Below, in pieces: positions 53,319-61,721 of a stretch of DNA of 64,000 nucleotides (positions are counted from its first letter, which is position 1; each line of letters begins with the position of its first letter). Both the position numbers and the translations under genes were made by a program. The notes under the pieces were generated by a model that searched no databases, was not told where the DNA came from, and saw only the letters and a list, made by a program, of their open reading frames with translations. This DNA is from Poriferisodalis sp965208895 (GTDB lineage Bacteria > Actinomycetota > Acidimicrobiia > Acidimicrobiales > Poriferisodalaceae): contig NZ_OZ242363.1 in NCBI RefSeq assembly GCF_965208895.1, forward strand, positions 1,054,001 to 1,118,000, given 5' to 3'.

Positions 53319-54162
53319 CCCAGACCTCTTTGCGCTGCGTCCACAGCAGCACTGCTGCCGCGATCAGGAACGGGACCGCGCCTCGGAACTCCGACCACGT
53401 TTCGCGGTACGAGGACACCGCTTCGACCACGCCCACTGAGATGCCTCCGACGAAGGCCAGCCCGAGACTGCGGAAGGCCCCGATGAGGGCGGCGGCCATG
53501 GCGGGGAAGATGAGGAATCCCAGGCTGGAGAAGCTGCCGGGAAGGTTGGACGCGACGATGAGCATCCCCGCCGAGGACACGAAGCCGGTGAAGCCCCACA
53601 CGAGCGCGGTCCGCGCGAACAGCGGGACTCCGAGCAGCTCGGCCACCATGGGCCGCTCTGAGATCGCTCGCACTTGGATGCCCACCCTTGTCGAGCCGAG
53701 GACCCAGCCCATCGCCAGCACCGTCGCCAACGCGATCGCCACCACGATCACGGTCGCCGCGGTGACCACGACGCCGCCGATCGATGCCGATGCGCCCGCA
53801 AGGATCACGGGCACCGCTCGGGGCGTGTCGCCGAAGAGGCGGAATCCCGCAGCGAACAGCCCCACCGTGGTGGCGATCATGGCGGCGGTGCGCACAGCGG
53901 CTCCCGCTTCGCCGAACAGGCGGGCGAACAACAGCCCGATTGCTGTGGACAGTGCGCAGGACACGGCGATTCCGGCCGCGGCCGCCCACAGCAGGCCCCA
54001 GCCACGCTCGACCGCTGCTGCGGCGAAGTAGGCGCCGAATGCGCCTACCACCGCTTGGCTGAAGTTCACCACGCCGGCCATGCGGTGCAGGACGACGATG
54101 CTCACGCCCAAGATGGCGTAGGCGCCTCCCGCCGCGAGTCCGGCGACGACCAAGGTGAGCAC
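53305..54162 (-). CDS. livH: LivH-type ABC transporter permease
   Basis: 285 residues, about eight hydrophobic helices: AGLAAGGAYAILGVSIVVLHRMAGVVNFSQAVVGAFGAYFAA is the diagnostic LivH start (GGxYALxAxGLxLIxG...NFAxG type). AISERPMVAELLGV is the cytoplasmic loop that docks the ATPase. It forms the membrane channel with the LivM part of the fused protein. It starts 15 bases after the binding-protein gene. Confidence 0.92.
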   Translation of the reverse strand: MLTLVVAGLAAGGAYAILGVSIVVLHRMAGVVNFSQAVVGAFGAYFAAAAVERGWGLLWAAAAGIAVSCALSTAIGLLFARLFGEAGAAVRTAAMIATTVGLFAAGFRLFGDTPRAVPVILAGASASIGGVVVTAATVIVVAIALATVLAMGWVLGSTRVGIQVRAISERPMVAELLGVPLFARTALVWGFTGFVSSAGMLIVASNLPGSFSSLGFLIFPAMAAALIGAFRSLGLAFVGGISVGVVEAVSSYRETWSEFRGAVPFLIAAAVLLWTQRKEVWDAAR

Positions 54163-54177
54163 GGCCGGCCCTGCAGC

Positions 54178-55544
54178 TCAGCGGGGCAGTATCACCCATT
54201 CGTCGGCCGCGGTCACCCACCGCCCGTCGCGCAGCTCCACGAACTTCGACGCCTGGTTCGGGGCGTGGGCGTCGCCGGGACCGAAGGTGTAGGGCGTGCC
54301 GAGCAGCGGAGTCTGATAGGGCTTGAGGCTGCGCATTGCCTCGGCCACCGACTCGCGGTTGATCTCCCCTTCGATGCCCCGCAGGGCCTCGACGAAGATC
54401 GTGGCCGCCAGGTAGCCGCCCTGAGCGAACGATGTAAGCGGCACGTCCGCGGTGGCCATCAGAGACTTCCAGTCGTCGAGTGCGGGCGAGTCCGAGCCGT
54501 AGGGCTCGAACTCTGAGTTGGCTTGGAGCCCGTTGCCGGCGCTTCCCAGCTGTGAGGCGATGGAGTCGGTGTAGTACGACGTGAGCCCGACCCACACGAT
54601 GTCGTGGAGACCTTGGGCGTCGATGGCTCGTCCCACGGCGACGGCGTGCGGCTCGACGCCGTCGATGACCACTGCCTGGCAGCCGGCGTCGCGGGCCTGC
54701 AGCATGAGCGGCGTCGGGTCGTCCTGCAGCGTGGCGGCCTTGACCCGGAACGTCAGGGACTTGCCGGTGATGGACTCCCAGCGGGCCACCGCCGCGTCGA
54801 ACGCCGGCGCGAGGTCCGGGATGACGAACAGGTTGATGTTGCAGACCCGTTCCAGTGCCAGCGTCTCCGACGCGTAGTACAGCGAGACGGTGATGCCCGC
54901 GAAGGGCCCAGTGTTCACCGGGGAGATGTTCGAGGACAAGAAGCACAGCGGGTCCACGCCGGTGCCTGGATCGAGTACACGCCCTGCTCGGCATAGAAGC
55001 CCGAGTTCACTGCGCATTCGAGCACGCTCGCCGACCCGACGAGCGCGACGACGTTGTCCTGCTCGACGAGCTTGCGGGCCGCGGCAGCGGCACCTTCGGG
55101 AGCGCCGCCGTCATCCTCGACAATCAGCTCCAGAGGCCTCCCGCTGATGCCGCCTCGGTCGTTGACCCGGTCGAACACGGCCTTGGCCGCAGCCGACGCT
55201 TCAGGAAAGAGCGCGCCGCCGGTAAGGGAGCTCACGTTGCCGACCCTGATCGGCTCTCCGTCGGCCGCCGCGGACTCGCCGTCGGGTTCCTCCGAGACCG
55301 CTGCCGTCGTGCCGACGGGCTCGCTGTCGCCGACGTCATCGGTCGCGCCATCTGGGGTCGCGTCGCTGGACTCGGTGGAGGTCTCGCTGACGGGCTCGGC
55401 TGTGTCGTCCGACTCGGCGGCCGGCGCTGTGTCCTGTGAGGGCGCGCCGTCCTCGTCGGCGCCGCACGAAGCAGCGAGCAGGCACAGCGCGAGCCCCGCG
55501 GCGGCCCAGGCCATCAGCCTCGGCCGTGGATTGAGTCTCATCAT
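54178..55544 (-). pseudogene. Branched-chain-amino-acid-type substrate-binding lipoprotein, frameshifted
   Basis: The N-terminal half starts at ATG 55544 or 55541 (AGGAGG just upstream), with signal and lipobox LLAASC, an acidic Ser/Glu linker, then IRVGNVSSLTGGALFPEA and GGISGRPLELIVEDDGG. The second half (VDPLCFLSSNISPVNTGPF to VILPR) is in another frame. Adding one C at plus-strand 54968-54969 joins them as YSIPGTGVDPLCF. The type I periplasmic-binding fold (LivJ-like, also amides and urea) would then be intact at about 450 residues. The start overlaps the aldoxime dehydratase stop (ATGA). It may be a homopolymer error rather than a true pseudogene. Confidence 0.85.
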
Positions 55545-56482
55545 GGTCCTCCTTGGGACTTTCGGTAGGTGGCTTGTGAGGGCACGGCTGACGGTGCGCC
55601 TGCCAGCGGGGAGGCCTCCGTCCCAGCGAGGCGGACGCCTCCGGCGGGTATCACGGCCACCTCGTGCCACAGCCGAAGCTCGATCTCGAAGCCGAGGTCG
55701 GCGACCATCGACAGGAACGAGTCGAAGATGGCCAGGTGCGTCGGGTGCGACTTCGACCAGTCCTCCAGCGACCTGAGGTCGCGGAACCAGCCCACGAAGC
55801 TCGTGGACTCGAGGTCCTCGCCGTCGATGGTCTGCTCTCGGAGGAAGCGGCTCGATATGCAGCCCGTCTCGGGATGCTCGGCCAGGAAGTCGATTCCGGC
55901 GGACAGGTTGGGCTCGACGTCGGAAAAGTACAGAGACCGTTCCCGGTCCCCGCAGCGCCCCCAGACCTGACCCGACCGGATCAGGCACAGGTTCCCGGGC
56001 AGCGGCTCCGCCGGCTCCGACGCCAAATCGTCCTTGGCGCTGGCCGGTATGCGGTCGCGGGCCGCGCCCCAGTACTCGTGGACGTCGGTGAGCTCGGCCG
56101 CCAGCAGGTTGCGGACCCCCGGGGTCGTCTCCTCGGTGGAGTGAAGGGTCTCCCAGCGCTCGGCGGGGATGACCGCTGTCTCGGACATCACCCCGCGCCG
56201 GCTCAGAGCCCGGGCGCGTCGGCACCACCGAGAGTGCGACTCCGGATCGGTCCAATAGCCAAGGAACACCGCCACCTGGTCGTCGGTGTTGACGAGGCGG
56301 GCCCGCTCGAGGTGGTCGGGAGTGTCGTCGCCGCTGGTCAGGTCTGTCTTGAGTTCCTCGACGGCCGCAGCGTCGACGCCGCTCCACACCGAGATCATCG
56401 AGAAAGCGGTGCGCTCGGGCAGATCGACGGCGCTCCAGGCCGGAACGCTGGGCACATGGCCCTCGGGCCGACTGGCGGTCAT
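55541..56482 (-). CDS. oxd: Aldoxime dehydratase (haem-dependent, phenylacetaldoxime dehydratase family)
   Basis: 313 residues. Converts R-CH=N-OH to the nitrile R-CN by direct binding of the oxime to ferrous haem. Family blocks are visible: WGAARDRIPASAKD, NLCLIRSGQ (Ser170), CISSRFLREQ, FVGWFRDLRSLEDWSKSHPTH and LRLWHEVAV. By position, the histidines in SHPTH (246/249) and WHEV (273), Arg142 and Ser170 correspond to the haem ligand and catalytic residues described for this family; this alignment is by eye. It is shorter than the usual ~350 residues. It lies 24 bases after the nitrilase gene and overlaps the binding-protein gene. Confidence 0.88.
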   Translation of the reverse strand: MTASRPEGHVPSVPAWSAVDLPERTAFSMISVWSGVDAAAVEELKTDLTSGDDTPDHLERARLVNTDDQVAVFLGYWTDPESHSRWCRRARALSRRGVMSETAVIPAERWETLHSTEETTPGVRNLLAAELTDVHEYWGAARDRIPASAKDDLASEPAEPLPGNLCLIRSGQVWGRCGDRERSLYFSDVEPNLSAGIDFLAEHPETGCISSRFLREQTIDGEDLESTSFVGWFRDLRSLEDWSKSHPTHLAIFDSFLSMVADLGFEIELRLWHEVAVIPAGGVRLAGTEASPLAGAPSAVPSQATYRKSQGGP

Positions 56483-56506
56483 CGCGGGACCCTCTCGCCT
56501 CGGGGC

Positions 56507-57541
56507 TCAGTCGGCGGGCCGCACAGGCGCGCCGTCGGCGGTCCCCGCAGCGGCAAGAGCCGGTGCCGACGGTTCGGGCTCGCCGACGATCTCGACCGCT
56601 GGCTGGGGCCGCTTGTCGAACAGGAGCCGGGTGGCGTCTGGACGCGAATAGTGGCCGCTGGGATCGGCGGCCATCTTCGAGATCGCTATGGCAGACAGGT
56701 CGATCTCGGCGTAGACGATCCCCTCGGCGTGCTCGTCCAGCAGATCAGAGATCAGCAAGCCGTCGGGCCCGTAGACGCGGCTGCATCCGCCCCCGCCGCC
56801 GCCGAGCAGAGCGGCGTGCTGGTCGTTGTCGCAGAACAGCTCCATGCCCGCGGGACCCGTGACGGTGGTGGCCGCAAGAGCGAAGTTCGAGCCCTCCACC
56901 GCATAGAGCTGAGTGGCGTTCATGTTGACCTCCATCCCGAGGGCGTGGGCGCCGCCGCGGTACAGGCAGAAGGAGGGCCAGCTGGCCACGTGGACCTGCT
57001 CGCCCTGGCTGTACATCGCGAACTTGGTCAGCGGCTGAAGGTGCTCCCAGCAGTTGAGCGCGCCGAGCCGGCCCACCCCGGGCACATCGAGGACGTGGAG
57101 ATGGCTTCCGTCGCCTTCGCCGAACATGGCCCGCTCGACATGGGTGGGCTTGAGCTTGCGGCGGGTGAACAGGACCTCTCCGTCGGAGCCGAAGATGAAC
57201 TGGGCCATGTACAGCGAGCCGAAGTCCTTCTCGCTGGCCCCCATCACGACCGTGATCTCGTTCTCAGCGGCGGCCTGCGCCAGACGGTCGAACCTGGCGT
57301 CGCCGATCACGATCGAGTTGGCGTGATATTCGGGAACGAACCGCATGCCCAAGGCCTGGGCGTCGAGCCACAGGAAGTGCGGATAGCCGGGGATCCACAG
57401 CTCGGGGAAGGCGACCAGCCGGGCGCCGCTGGAGGCGGCTTCCGCTATCAGGGCGGTCGCCTTGTCGACTCCGGCTTCGGCGTCGAGCCAGCACGGCTCG
57501 GCCTGCACGGCTGCCACCTTGTATGGGCCCTCAGCGCTCAC
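56507..57541 (-). CDS. Nitrilase
   Basis: 344 residues from GTG 57541. Hydrolyses a nitrile to carboxylate and ammonia. The Glu-Lys-Cys triad is in place: Glu47 (VAFPELWIPGYP), Lys131 (FTRRKLKPTHVER) and Cys164 (GALNCWEHLQPL), at almost the same positions as in the Rhodococcus J1-type aromatic/arylaliphatic nitrilases. The WEHLQPL block separates true nitrilases from amidases and cyanide hydratases. First gene of a seven-gene operon and divergent from an AraC-type regulator. Paired with the aldoxime dehydratase it completes the aldoxime-nitrile-acid route. Confidence 0.93.
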   Translation of the reverse strand: MSAEGPYKVAAVQAEPCWLDAEAGVDKATALIAEAASSGARLVAFPELWIPGYPHFLWLDAQALGMRFVPEYHANSIVIGDARFDRLAQAAAENEITVVMGASEKDFGSLYMAQFIFGSDGEVLFTRRKLKPTHVERAMFGEGDGSHLHVLDVPGVGRLGALNCWEHLQPLTKFAMYSQGEQVHVASWPSFCLYRGGAHALGMEVNMNATQLYAVEGSNFALAATTVTGPAGMELFCDNDQHAALLGGGGGGCSRVYGPDGLLISDLLDEHAEGIVYAEIDLSAIAISKMAADPSGHYSRPDATRLLFDKRPQPAVEIVGEPEPSAPALAAAGTADGAPVRPAD

Positions 57542-57571
57542 GGTCAGCACTCCCGGGGTGTGGTCGGGCTC

Positions 57572-57588
57572 CGGACGTCGGACGTCCG
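57572..57588. promoter_or_regulatory. 17-bp palindrome upstream of the nitrilase operon (candidate operator)
   Basis: CGGACGTC-G-GACGTCCG is a perfect 8-bp palindrome around one base, 31 bases upstream of the nitrilase GTG and in the divergent gap to the AraC-type regulator. AraC proteins usually bind direct repeats, so a different regulator or a dimeric site is possible. Confidence 0.45.
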
Positions 57589-57762
57589 CAGCGGTTTGTG
57601 CCTCGGCACTAGGCAACGTATGGAGCGAGGGACGGCCGATCCTTCCCTGTGAGCGTGCAGTTGCTTTCCTGACAGCGCACATGCTGCTCGTGGGGGCTCT
57701 GCCGGTCCTCGCTGCGCTTAGTCTCTTGTTCGTCGGCGCGCCAGCCAGCGGTGGGGTGCGAC

Positions 57763-58722
57763 ATGAGCATCGCAGTGACAACCGACTCGGTATCGGCCAA
57801 GGAGCGGTTCGACTTCTGGCACGAGGTGATCTGCACGGCGTTCGTACGTCTCGAGGCCGAGACGCTGCCGTCCGAGCTGCCCTTCAGAGCCGAGATCGCG
57901 AGCGCTGATCTCGGTCCCCTGACCCTCAGCCGCGTCCGCGCCGAACCCCACGCAGTGCAGCGCTCCACCAGGTTCATCAACGAGGAGCCCCGCGACGAAG
58001 TGCTGGTCTCAGTGCAGCTCCGAGGCAACGCCGTCATCCAGCAGGACGACCGCCAAGCAGTGCTCGATCCCGGCGACTTCGCCTTGTACGACGCGACCCG
58101 CCCCTACGACCTCATCATGCGCGAGCAGTTCGAGATGCTCGTGTTCCAATTCGACCGCCAGTTCCTGATGGAGCGATGCCCTTCGCCCGAGCGGTTGACA
58201 GCGATGCGGATGTCCACCGACACCACGGTCACCGCCCCGGTGTCGGTGTTCCTGCGTTCGCTGGAGCCGCTGGCGCTTCGCCAAGAGAGCGCCGTGTCGC
58301 GTCAGCTGGCCACGAGCGCGCTGGACCTTCTCGGAGTGGCGCTCGCCGACCGTTTCGGCGACGACGGAAGCCCCAACGCCAAGCGCACCAAGCACTTCCT
58401 GAGAGCGTGCACCTACATGAACGCGTACGCATCGGACCCCGACCTCACCCCCGCCCGGATCGCCTCGTCGATCGGAGTGTCGCTGCGCTACCTGCAGGCC
58501 ATTTTCAAAGAGCACGGCATGACGATGAACGAGTACCTGATCAAGCGCCGCCTCGCCCGATGCAGGGACGACCTGCTCAGTCCCTCGACCGCGGCCAGCA
58601 CGATCACCGAGATCGCGCACAAGAACGGATTCAAGACCTCAGCCCACTTCTGGAGCCGCTTCACCCAGGCCTACGGCGTCTCCCCGAAACAGGTGAAGCA
58701 GGCGGGATCGACCCGCACCTGA
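57763..58722 (+). CDS. AraC-family transcriptional regulator (NitR-like)
   Basis: 319 residues from ATG 57763 (MSIAVTTDSV); an in-frame GTG at 57751 is possible but less well placed. The N-terminal AraC-binding-like domain starts with RFDFWHEVICTAFVRLE and has VLVSVQLRGNAVIQQD and DFALYDATRPYDL. The C-terminal double helix-turn-helix is IASSIGVSLRYLQAIFKEHGMT and ITEIAHKNGFKTSAHFWSRF. NitR and related regulators of nitrilase and aldoxime genes have this architecture. Its divergent position makes it the probable activator of the operon, with an aldoxime, nitrile or amide as inducer. Confidence 0.9.
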   Translation: MSIAVTTDSVSAKERFDFWHEVICTAFVRLEAETLPSELPFRAEIASADLGPLTLSRVRAEPHAVQRSTRFINEEPRDEVLVSVQLRGNAVIQQDDRQAVLDPGDFALYDATRPYDLIMREQFEMLVFQFDRQFLMERCPSPERLTAMRMSTDTTVTAPVSVFLRSLEPLALRQESAVSRQLATSALDLLGVALADRFGDDGSPNAKRTKHFLRACTYMNAYASDPDLTPARIASSIGVSLRYLQAIFKEHGMTMNEYLIKRRLARCRDDLLSPSTAASTITEIAHKNGFKTSAHFWSRFTQAYGVSPKQVKQAGSTRT

Positions 58723-58743
58723 CCGCCGGAATCGGACGAGCTC

Positions 58744-60309
58744 GTGACTGCACACACCAAGACGGCGCGCCCTTCCGGACCAATGCGCCCTCCAGCCAGC
58801 TTCGCCGCGAACCTCGCCGCCAGCCGCCTGTACCTTGCCCGTTTCGCGGCCGCGCCCACGCTGCACCTCATCGGCGGTGTGCCCGCTGCCAGCGCTTCAG
58901 GCTCGACGTTCCCCAACCTGTCCCCCATCGACGCCAAACACCTCGGAGACGTGGCCGCCGGCGACGCCGCCGACATCGACGCAGCCGCCTCTGCGGCCCG
59001 CGACAGCTTCGAGGAGTGGTCCGCCACGCCGGGCAGCCAGCGCAAGCGGATCCTGCACGCAGTGGCCGACGCCGTCGAGGCCCGGGCCGACGAGATAGCG
59101 GTGGTCGAGTCGACAGACACCGGCCAAGCCATCCGGTTCATGTCGTCGGCCGCGCTGCGGGGAGCGGAGAACTTCCGGTACTTCGCCGACCAGGCGCCGG
59201 GCGCATCCGACGGGCTGGCGCTGCCCTCAGCGCACCACCTCAACTACACAGGCCGCCGCGCCATCGGCCCGGTGGGGGTCATCACACCGTGGAACACGCC
59301 GTTCATGCTGTCCACCTGGAAGATCGCCCCCGCCTTGGCAGCGGGCTGCACCGTGGTGCACAAGCCGGCGGAGTGGAGCCCCCTCACCGCCTGCCTGCTG
59401 GCTGAGACGGCGCTGGAGGCGGGACTGCCCTCGGGGGTGCTCAACGTCGTGCACGGCACGGGCGAGACCGCCGGGCGGGCACTGACAGAGCACCCCGACA
59501 TCGCGGCGATCGCGTTCGTCGGAGAGTCCGCGACAGGCTCGGCCATCCAGGCGCAGTCGGCTGCCACCCTCAAGCGGCTCCACTTCGAGCTCGGCGGCAA
59601 GAACCCGGTGATCGTGTTCGAAGATGCCGACCTCGACCGGGCCCTCGACGCGGTGCTGTTCATGATCTACAGCCTCAACGGCGAGCGCTGCACCAGTTCG
59701 AGCCGCCTGCTCGTGCACCGCAGCATTCACGACGAATTCACCCGGCGGCTGGCGGCCCAGCTCGACAGCATCCGCATCGGGAATCCCCTCGACCCCGCCA
59801 CCGTGATCGGCCCGCTGATCCATCCGCGCCACTGCGACCAGGTGCGAAGCTACATCGAGCTCGCCGAGACCGAGGGCGCCACCGTGATGCAGGGCACCGG
59901 CTGGGACGGCGCACCCCGCGGCGGCAACTACGTGGCCCCAACGCTGTTCGCCGGGGCCACCAACGACATGCGCATCGCCCGCGAGGAAATCTTCGGACCG
60001 GTACTCACCGTCATCGCCTTCGACGACGAAGCCGATGCGGTGACCCTCGCCAACGACACCGACTACGGGCTGGCCGCCTACGTGTGGACAAGCGATGTGG
60101 GCCGGGCACACCGGATGGCCGACGCGGTCGACGCCGGCATGGTGTGGGTCAACTCTCACAACGTCCGCCACCTGCCCACCCCCTTCGGCGGTACCAAGCG
60201 CAGCGGCATCGGGCGCGACGGCGGCGACTGGAGCCTCGACTTCTACACCGAGACCAAGAACGTGGCCGTCGCATACGACACCCACGACATCCCCAAGCTC
60301 GTCGGCTGA
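58744..60309 (+). CDS. Aldehyde dehydrogenase, HpaE-like
   Basis: 521 residues from GTG 58744, 21 bases after the regulator, so probably co-transcribed with it. NAD-dependent ALDH landmarks: GVITPWNTPFMLSTWKIAPAL, FVGESATGSAIQ, FELGGKNPVIVFEDADLDRAL with the general-base Glu, and NGERCTSSSRLLVH with the catalytic Cys; REEIFGPVLTVIAF follows. The SLNGERCT pattern is that of 5-carboxymethyl-2-hydroxymuconate semialdehyde dehydrogenases. A role in oxidising an aldehyde formed from the aldoxime or its precursor is plausible. The N-terminal ~40 residues are an extension. Confidence 0.92.
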   Translation: MTAHTKTARPSGPMRPPASFAANLAASRLYLARFAAAPTLHLIGGVPAASASGSTFPNLSPIDAKHLGDVAAGDAADIDAAASAARDSFEEWSATPGSQRKRILHAVADAVEARADEIAVVESTDTGQAIRFMSSAALRGAENFRYFADQAPGASDGLALPSAHHLNYTGRRAIGPVGVITPWNTPFMLSTWKIAPALAAGCTVVHKPAEWSPLTACLLAETALEAGLPSGVLNVVHGTGETAGRALTEHPDIAAIAFVGESATGSAIQAQSAATLKRLHFELGGKNPVIVFEDADLDRALDAVLFMIYSLNGERCTSSSRLLVHRSIHDEFTRRLAAQLDSIRIGNPLDPATVIGPLIHPRHCDQVRSYIELAETEGATVMQGTGWDGAPRGGNYVAPTLFAGATNDMRIAREEIFGPVLTVIAFDDEADAVTLANDTDYGLAAYVWTSDVGRAHRMADAVDAGMVWVNSHNVRHLPTPFGGTKRSGIGRDGGDWSLDFYTETKNVAVAYDTHDIPKLVG

Positions 60310-60419
60310 TCGAGCCTCGCTCGGCAGATGCCGGCCGGATAAGAGCGCATAGGGGCTCCTCCGTGAACCTAGATCTGATGCTGATGGAGGCTGCTGGCAT
60401 TCAGGGTTTCTCTTGAGAG

Positions 60420-60560
60420 GAGGTCCTGATGGTCGATTGAGAGCAGCAATGCGAGATCGGGCATCGCCTGGCGGTGCTTCGCCACGCCGAGGAAGTCTCC
60501 GGGAGCGTGGCTGCGACGTGCCGCTGCTACGGCATCAACCTGAGCCGGACAAGGCAGTCC
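60420..60560 (+). mobile_element. 5' fragment of an IS transposase gene
   Basis: From ATG 60429 (with GAGAGGAGG upstream) the frame reads MVD, a TGA stop, then HRLAVLRHAEEVSGSVAATC and RCYGINLSR. This is the helix-turn-helix N terminus common in IS481/IS3-like integrases. It breaks off after about 40 codons. Only a relic is left between the aldehyde dehydrogenase and aminotransferase genes. Confidence 0.65.
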
Positions 60561-60575
60561 ACGTAGTATCGACAT

Positions 60576-61646
60576 GTGGCGTTGCGGACGGTCTCTGGGA
60601 ACGGCGACGCCGCCACGTCGGGCGAGCCGAACGCGAGCCTGCGTCCTGCCCAACGGGTACTGAGCGCTGCCGAAGCCGTCGAGCGCATGGCGGACAAGCG
60701 TCGCGACAAGCGTGGCTGCTACGCAATGTTCAGCTCATACCTCGGCGGCGTCGTCACCGATCCCACCGTCATGACCGTGCCGCTCGACGATCACATGGTT
60801 CACCGGGGCCACGGGGTCTTCGACACCTGCTCGCTGGTGAACGGCCGGCTGTACCGGCTCGGCATCCACATCGACCGGCTGCTTGCGAGCGCTGTGGGCG
60901 CGCGCCTTCGGGTTCCGTGGTCTCAAAGCGAGCTCATGCAGATGGTGGCCGATACGGCTGCTGCCTCGGGCGCCCGCGACGGCATCGTCCGATACTGGCT
61001 GACGCCCGGACCCGGCGGCTTCTCGTTCATGCCCGCCGAATGCGAGGAGCCATGCTTCTACTGCGTCGTGCTCGACCCAATGGGGTTCGGCGCCGGGAGC
61101 TTCGATCCGATGAGGGACGGCTTCCGCGAAGCGACGGTGCGCGAGACACCTCAAAAGCCGCCGCTGCTCGCCCAGATCAAGTCGAACAACTACCTGCTCA
61201 ACGTGCTGACCCACCTGGAGGCAGCCGACGGCGGCGGTACGTTCGGCATCATCGTGGACGACGACGGCTACATCGCCGAGGCGTGCGTGCTGAACGTGTG
61301 CAGCGTGAGCAATGACGGCGTGTTCGTCACGCCCCCATTCGAGGGCATCCTGCACGGCATAACCATGCGCCGGCTGCTCGACCTGGCCCGAGGGCCGTTG
61401 TGCGACGAAGGCCTGCTGGCAAGCGTGGAGCAGCGGCCGCTGCGGGCCGACGAGGCACGCCGCGGTGCCGAGCTGATCATGTCGGGCGGCGATACCCACG
61501 TGTTCCCAGTGGTCGAGTGGGACGGCGCCCCGATCGGCGACGGCACGGTCGGACCGGTGGCGAAACGGCTGCACGAGCTCATCGAGGCCGAGACCGCCTC
61601 AGGCACCGGCTCGTCCGACGACTTCATTGCGGTGCCGTACCGGTAG
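60576..61646 (+). CDS. Class IV aminotransferase (BCAT / D-amino-acid aminotransferase-like)
   Basis: 356 residues from GTG 60576. Fold-type IV PLP enzyme: DDHMVHRGHGVFDTCSLVNG, HIDRLLASAVGARL, PQKPPLLAQIKSNNYLLNVL with the PLP Lys, DDGYIAEACVLNVCSV and TPPFEGILHGITMRRLLDLA. The HRGHGVFDT and KSNNYLLN segments are typical of the D-amino-acid/plant-like DAAT and BCAT group. The first ~50 residues are an Arg/Ala-rich extension; an ATG at 60726 (MFSSYLGGV) would give a more standard start. The substrate cannot be assigned. It may or may not belong to the nearby amino-acid-linked catabolic set. Confidence 0.88.
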   Translation: MALRTVSGNGDAATSGEPNASLRPAQRVLSAAEAVERMADKRRDKRGCYAMFSSYLGGVVTDPTVMTVPLDDHMVHRGHGVFDTCSLVNGRLYRLGIHIDRLLASAVGARLRVPWSQSELMQMVADTAAASGARDGIVRYWLTPGPGGFSFMPAECEEPCFYCVVLDPMGFGAGSFDPMRDGFREATVRETPQKPPLLAQIKSNNYLLNVLTHLEAADGGGTFGIIVDDDGYIAEACVLNVCSVSNDGVFVTPPFEGILHGITMRRLLDLARGPLCDEGLLASVEQRPLRADEARRGAELIMSGGDTHVFPVVEWDGAPIGDGTVGPVAKRLHELIEAETASGTGSSDDFIAVPYR

Positions 61647-61721
61647 CTCGTTCCCTGTACCGTTCGCATACCTGCCAATCCGATCCCGGCAGCTGCGTGG
61701 CTGAGCCCTCGAGGACTCGAC

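Noticed and set aside
55664..57652. A 662-codon plus-strand frame opposite aldoxime dehydratase and nitrilase
   Set aside because: Runs across two recognised genes and their junction; composition is typical of antisense high-GC frames.
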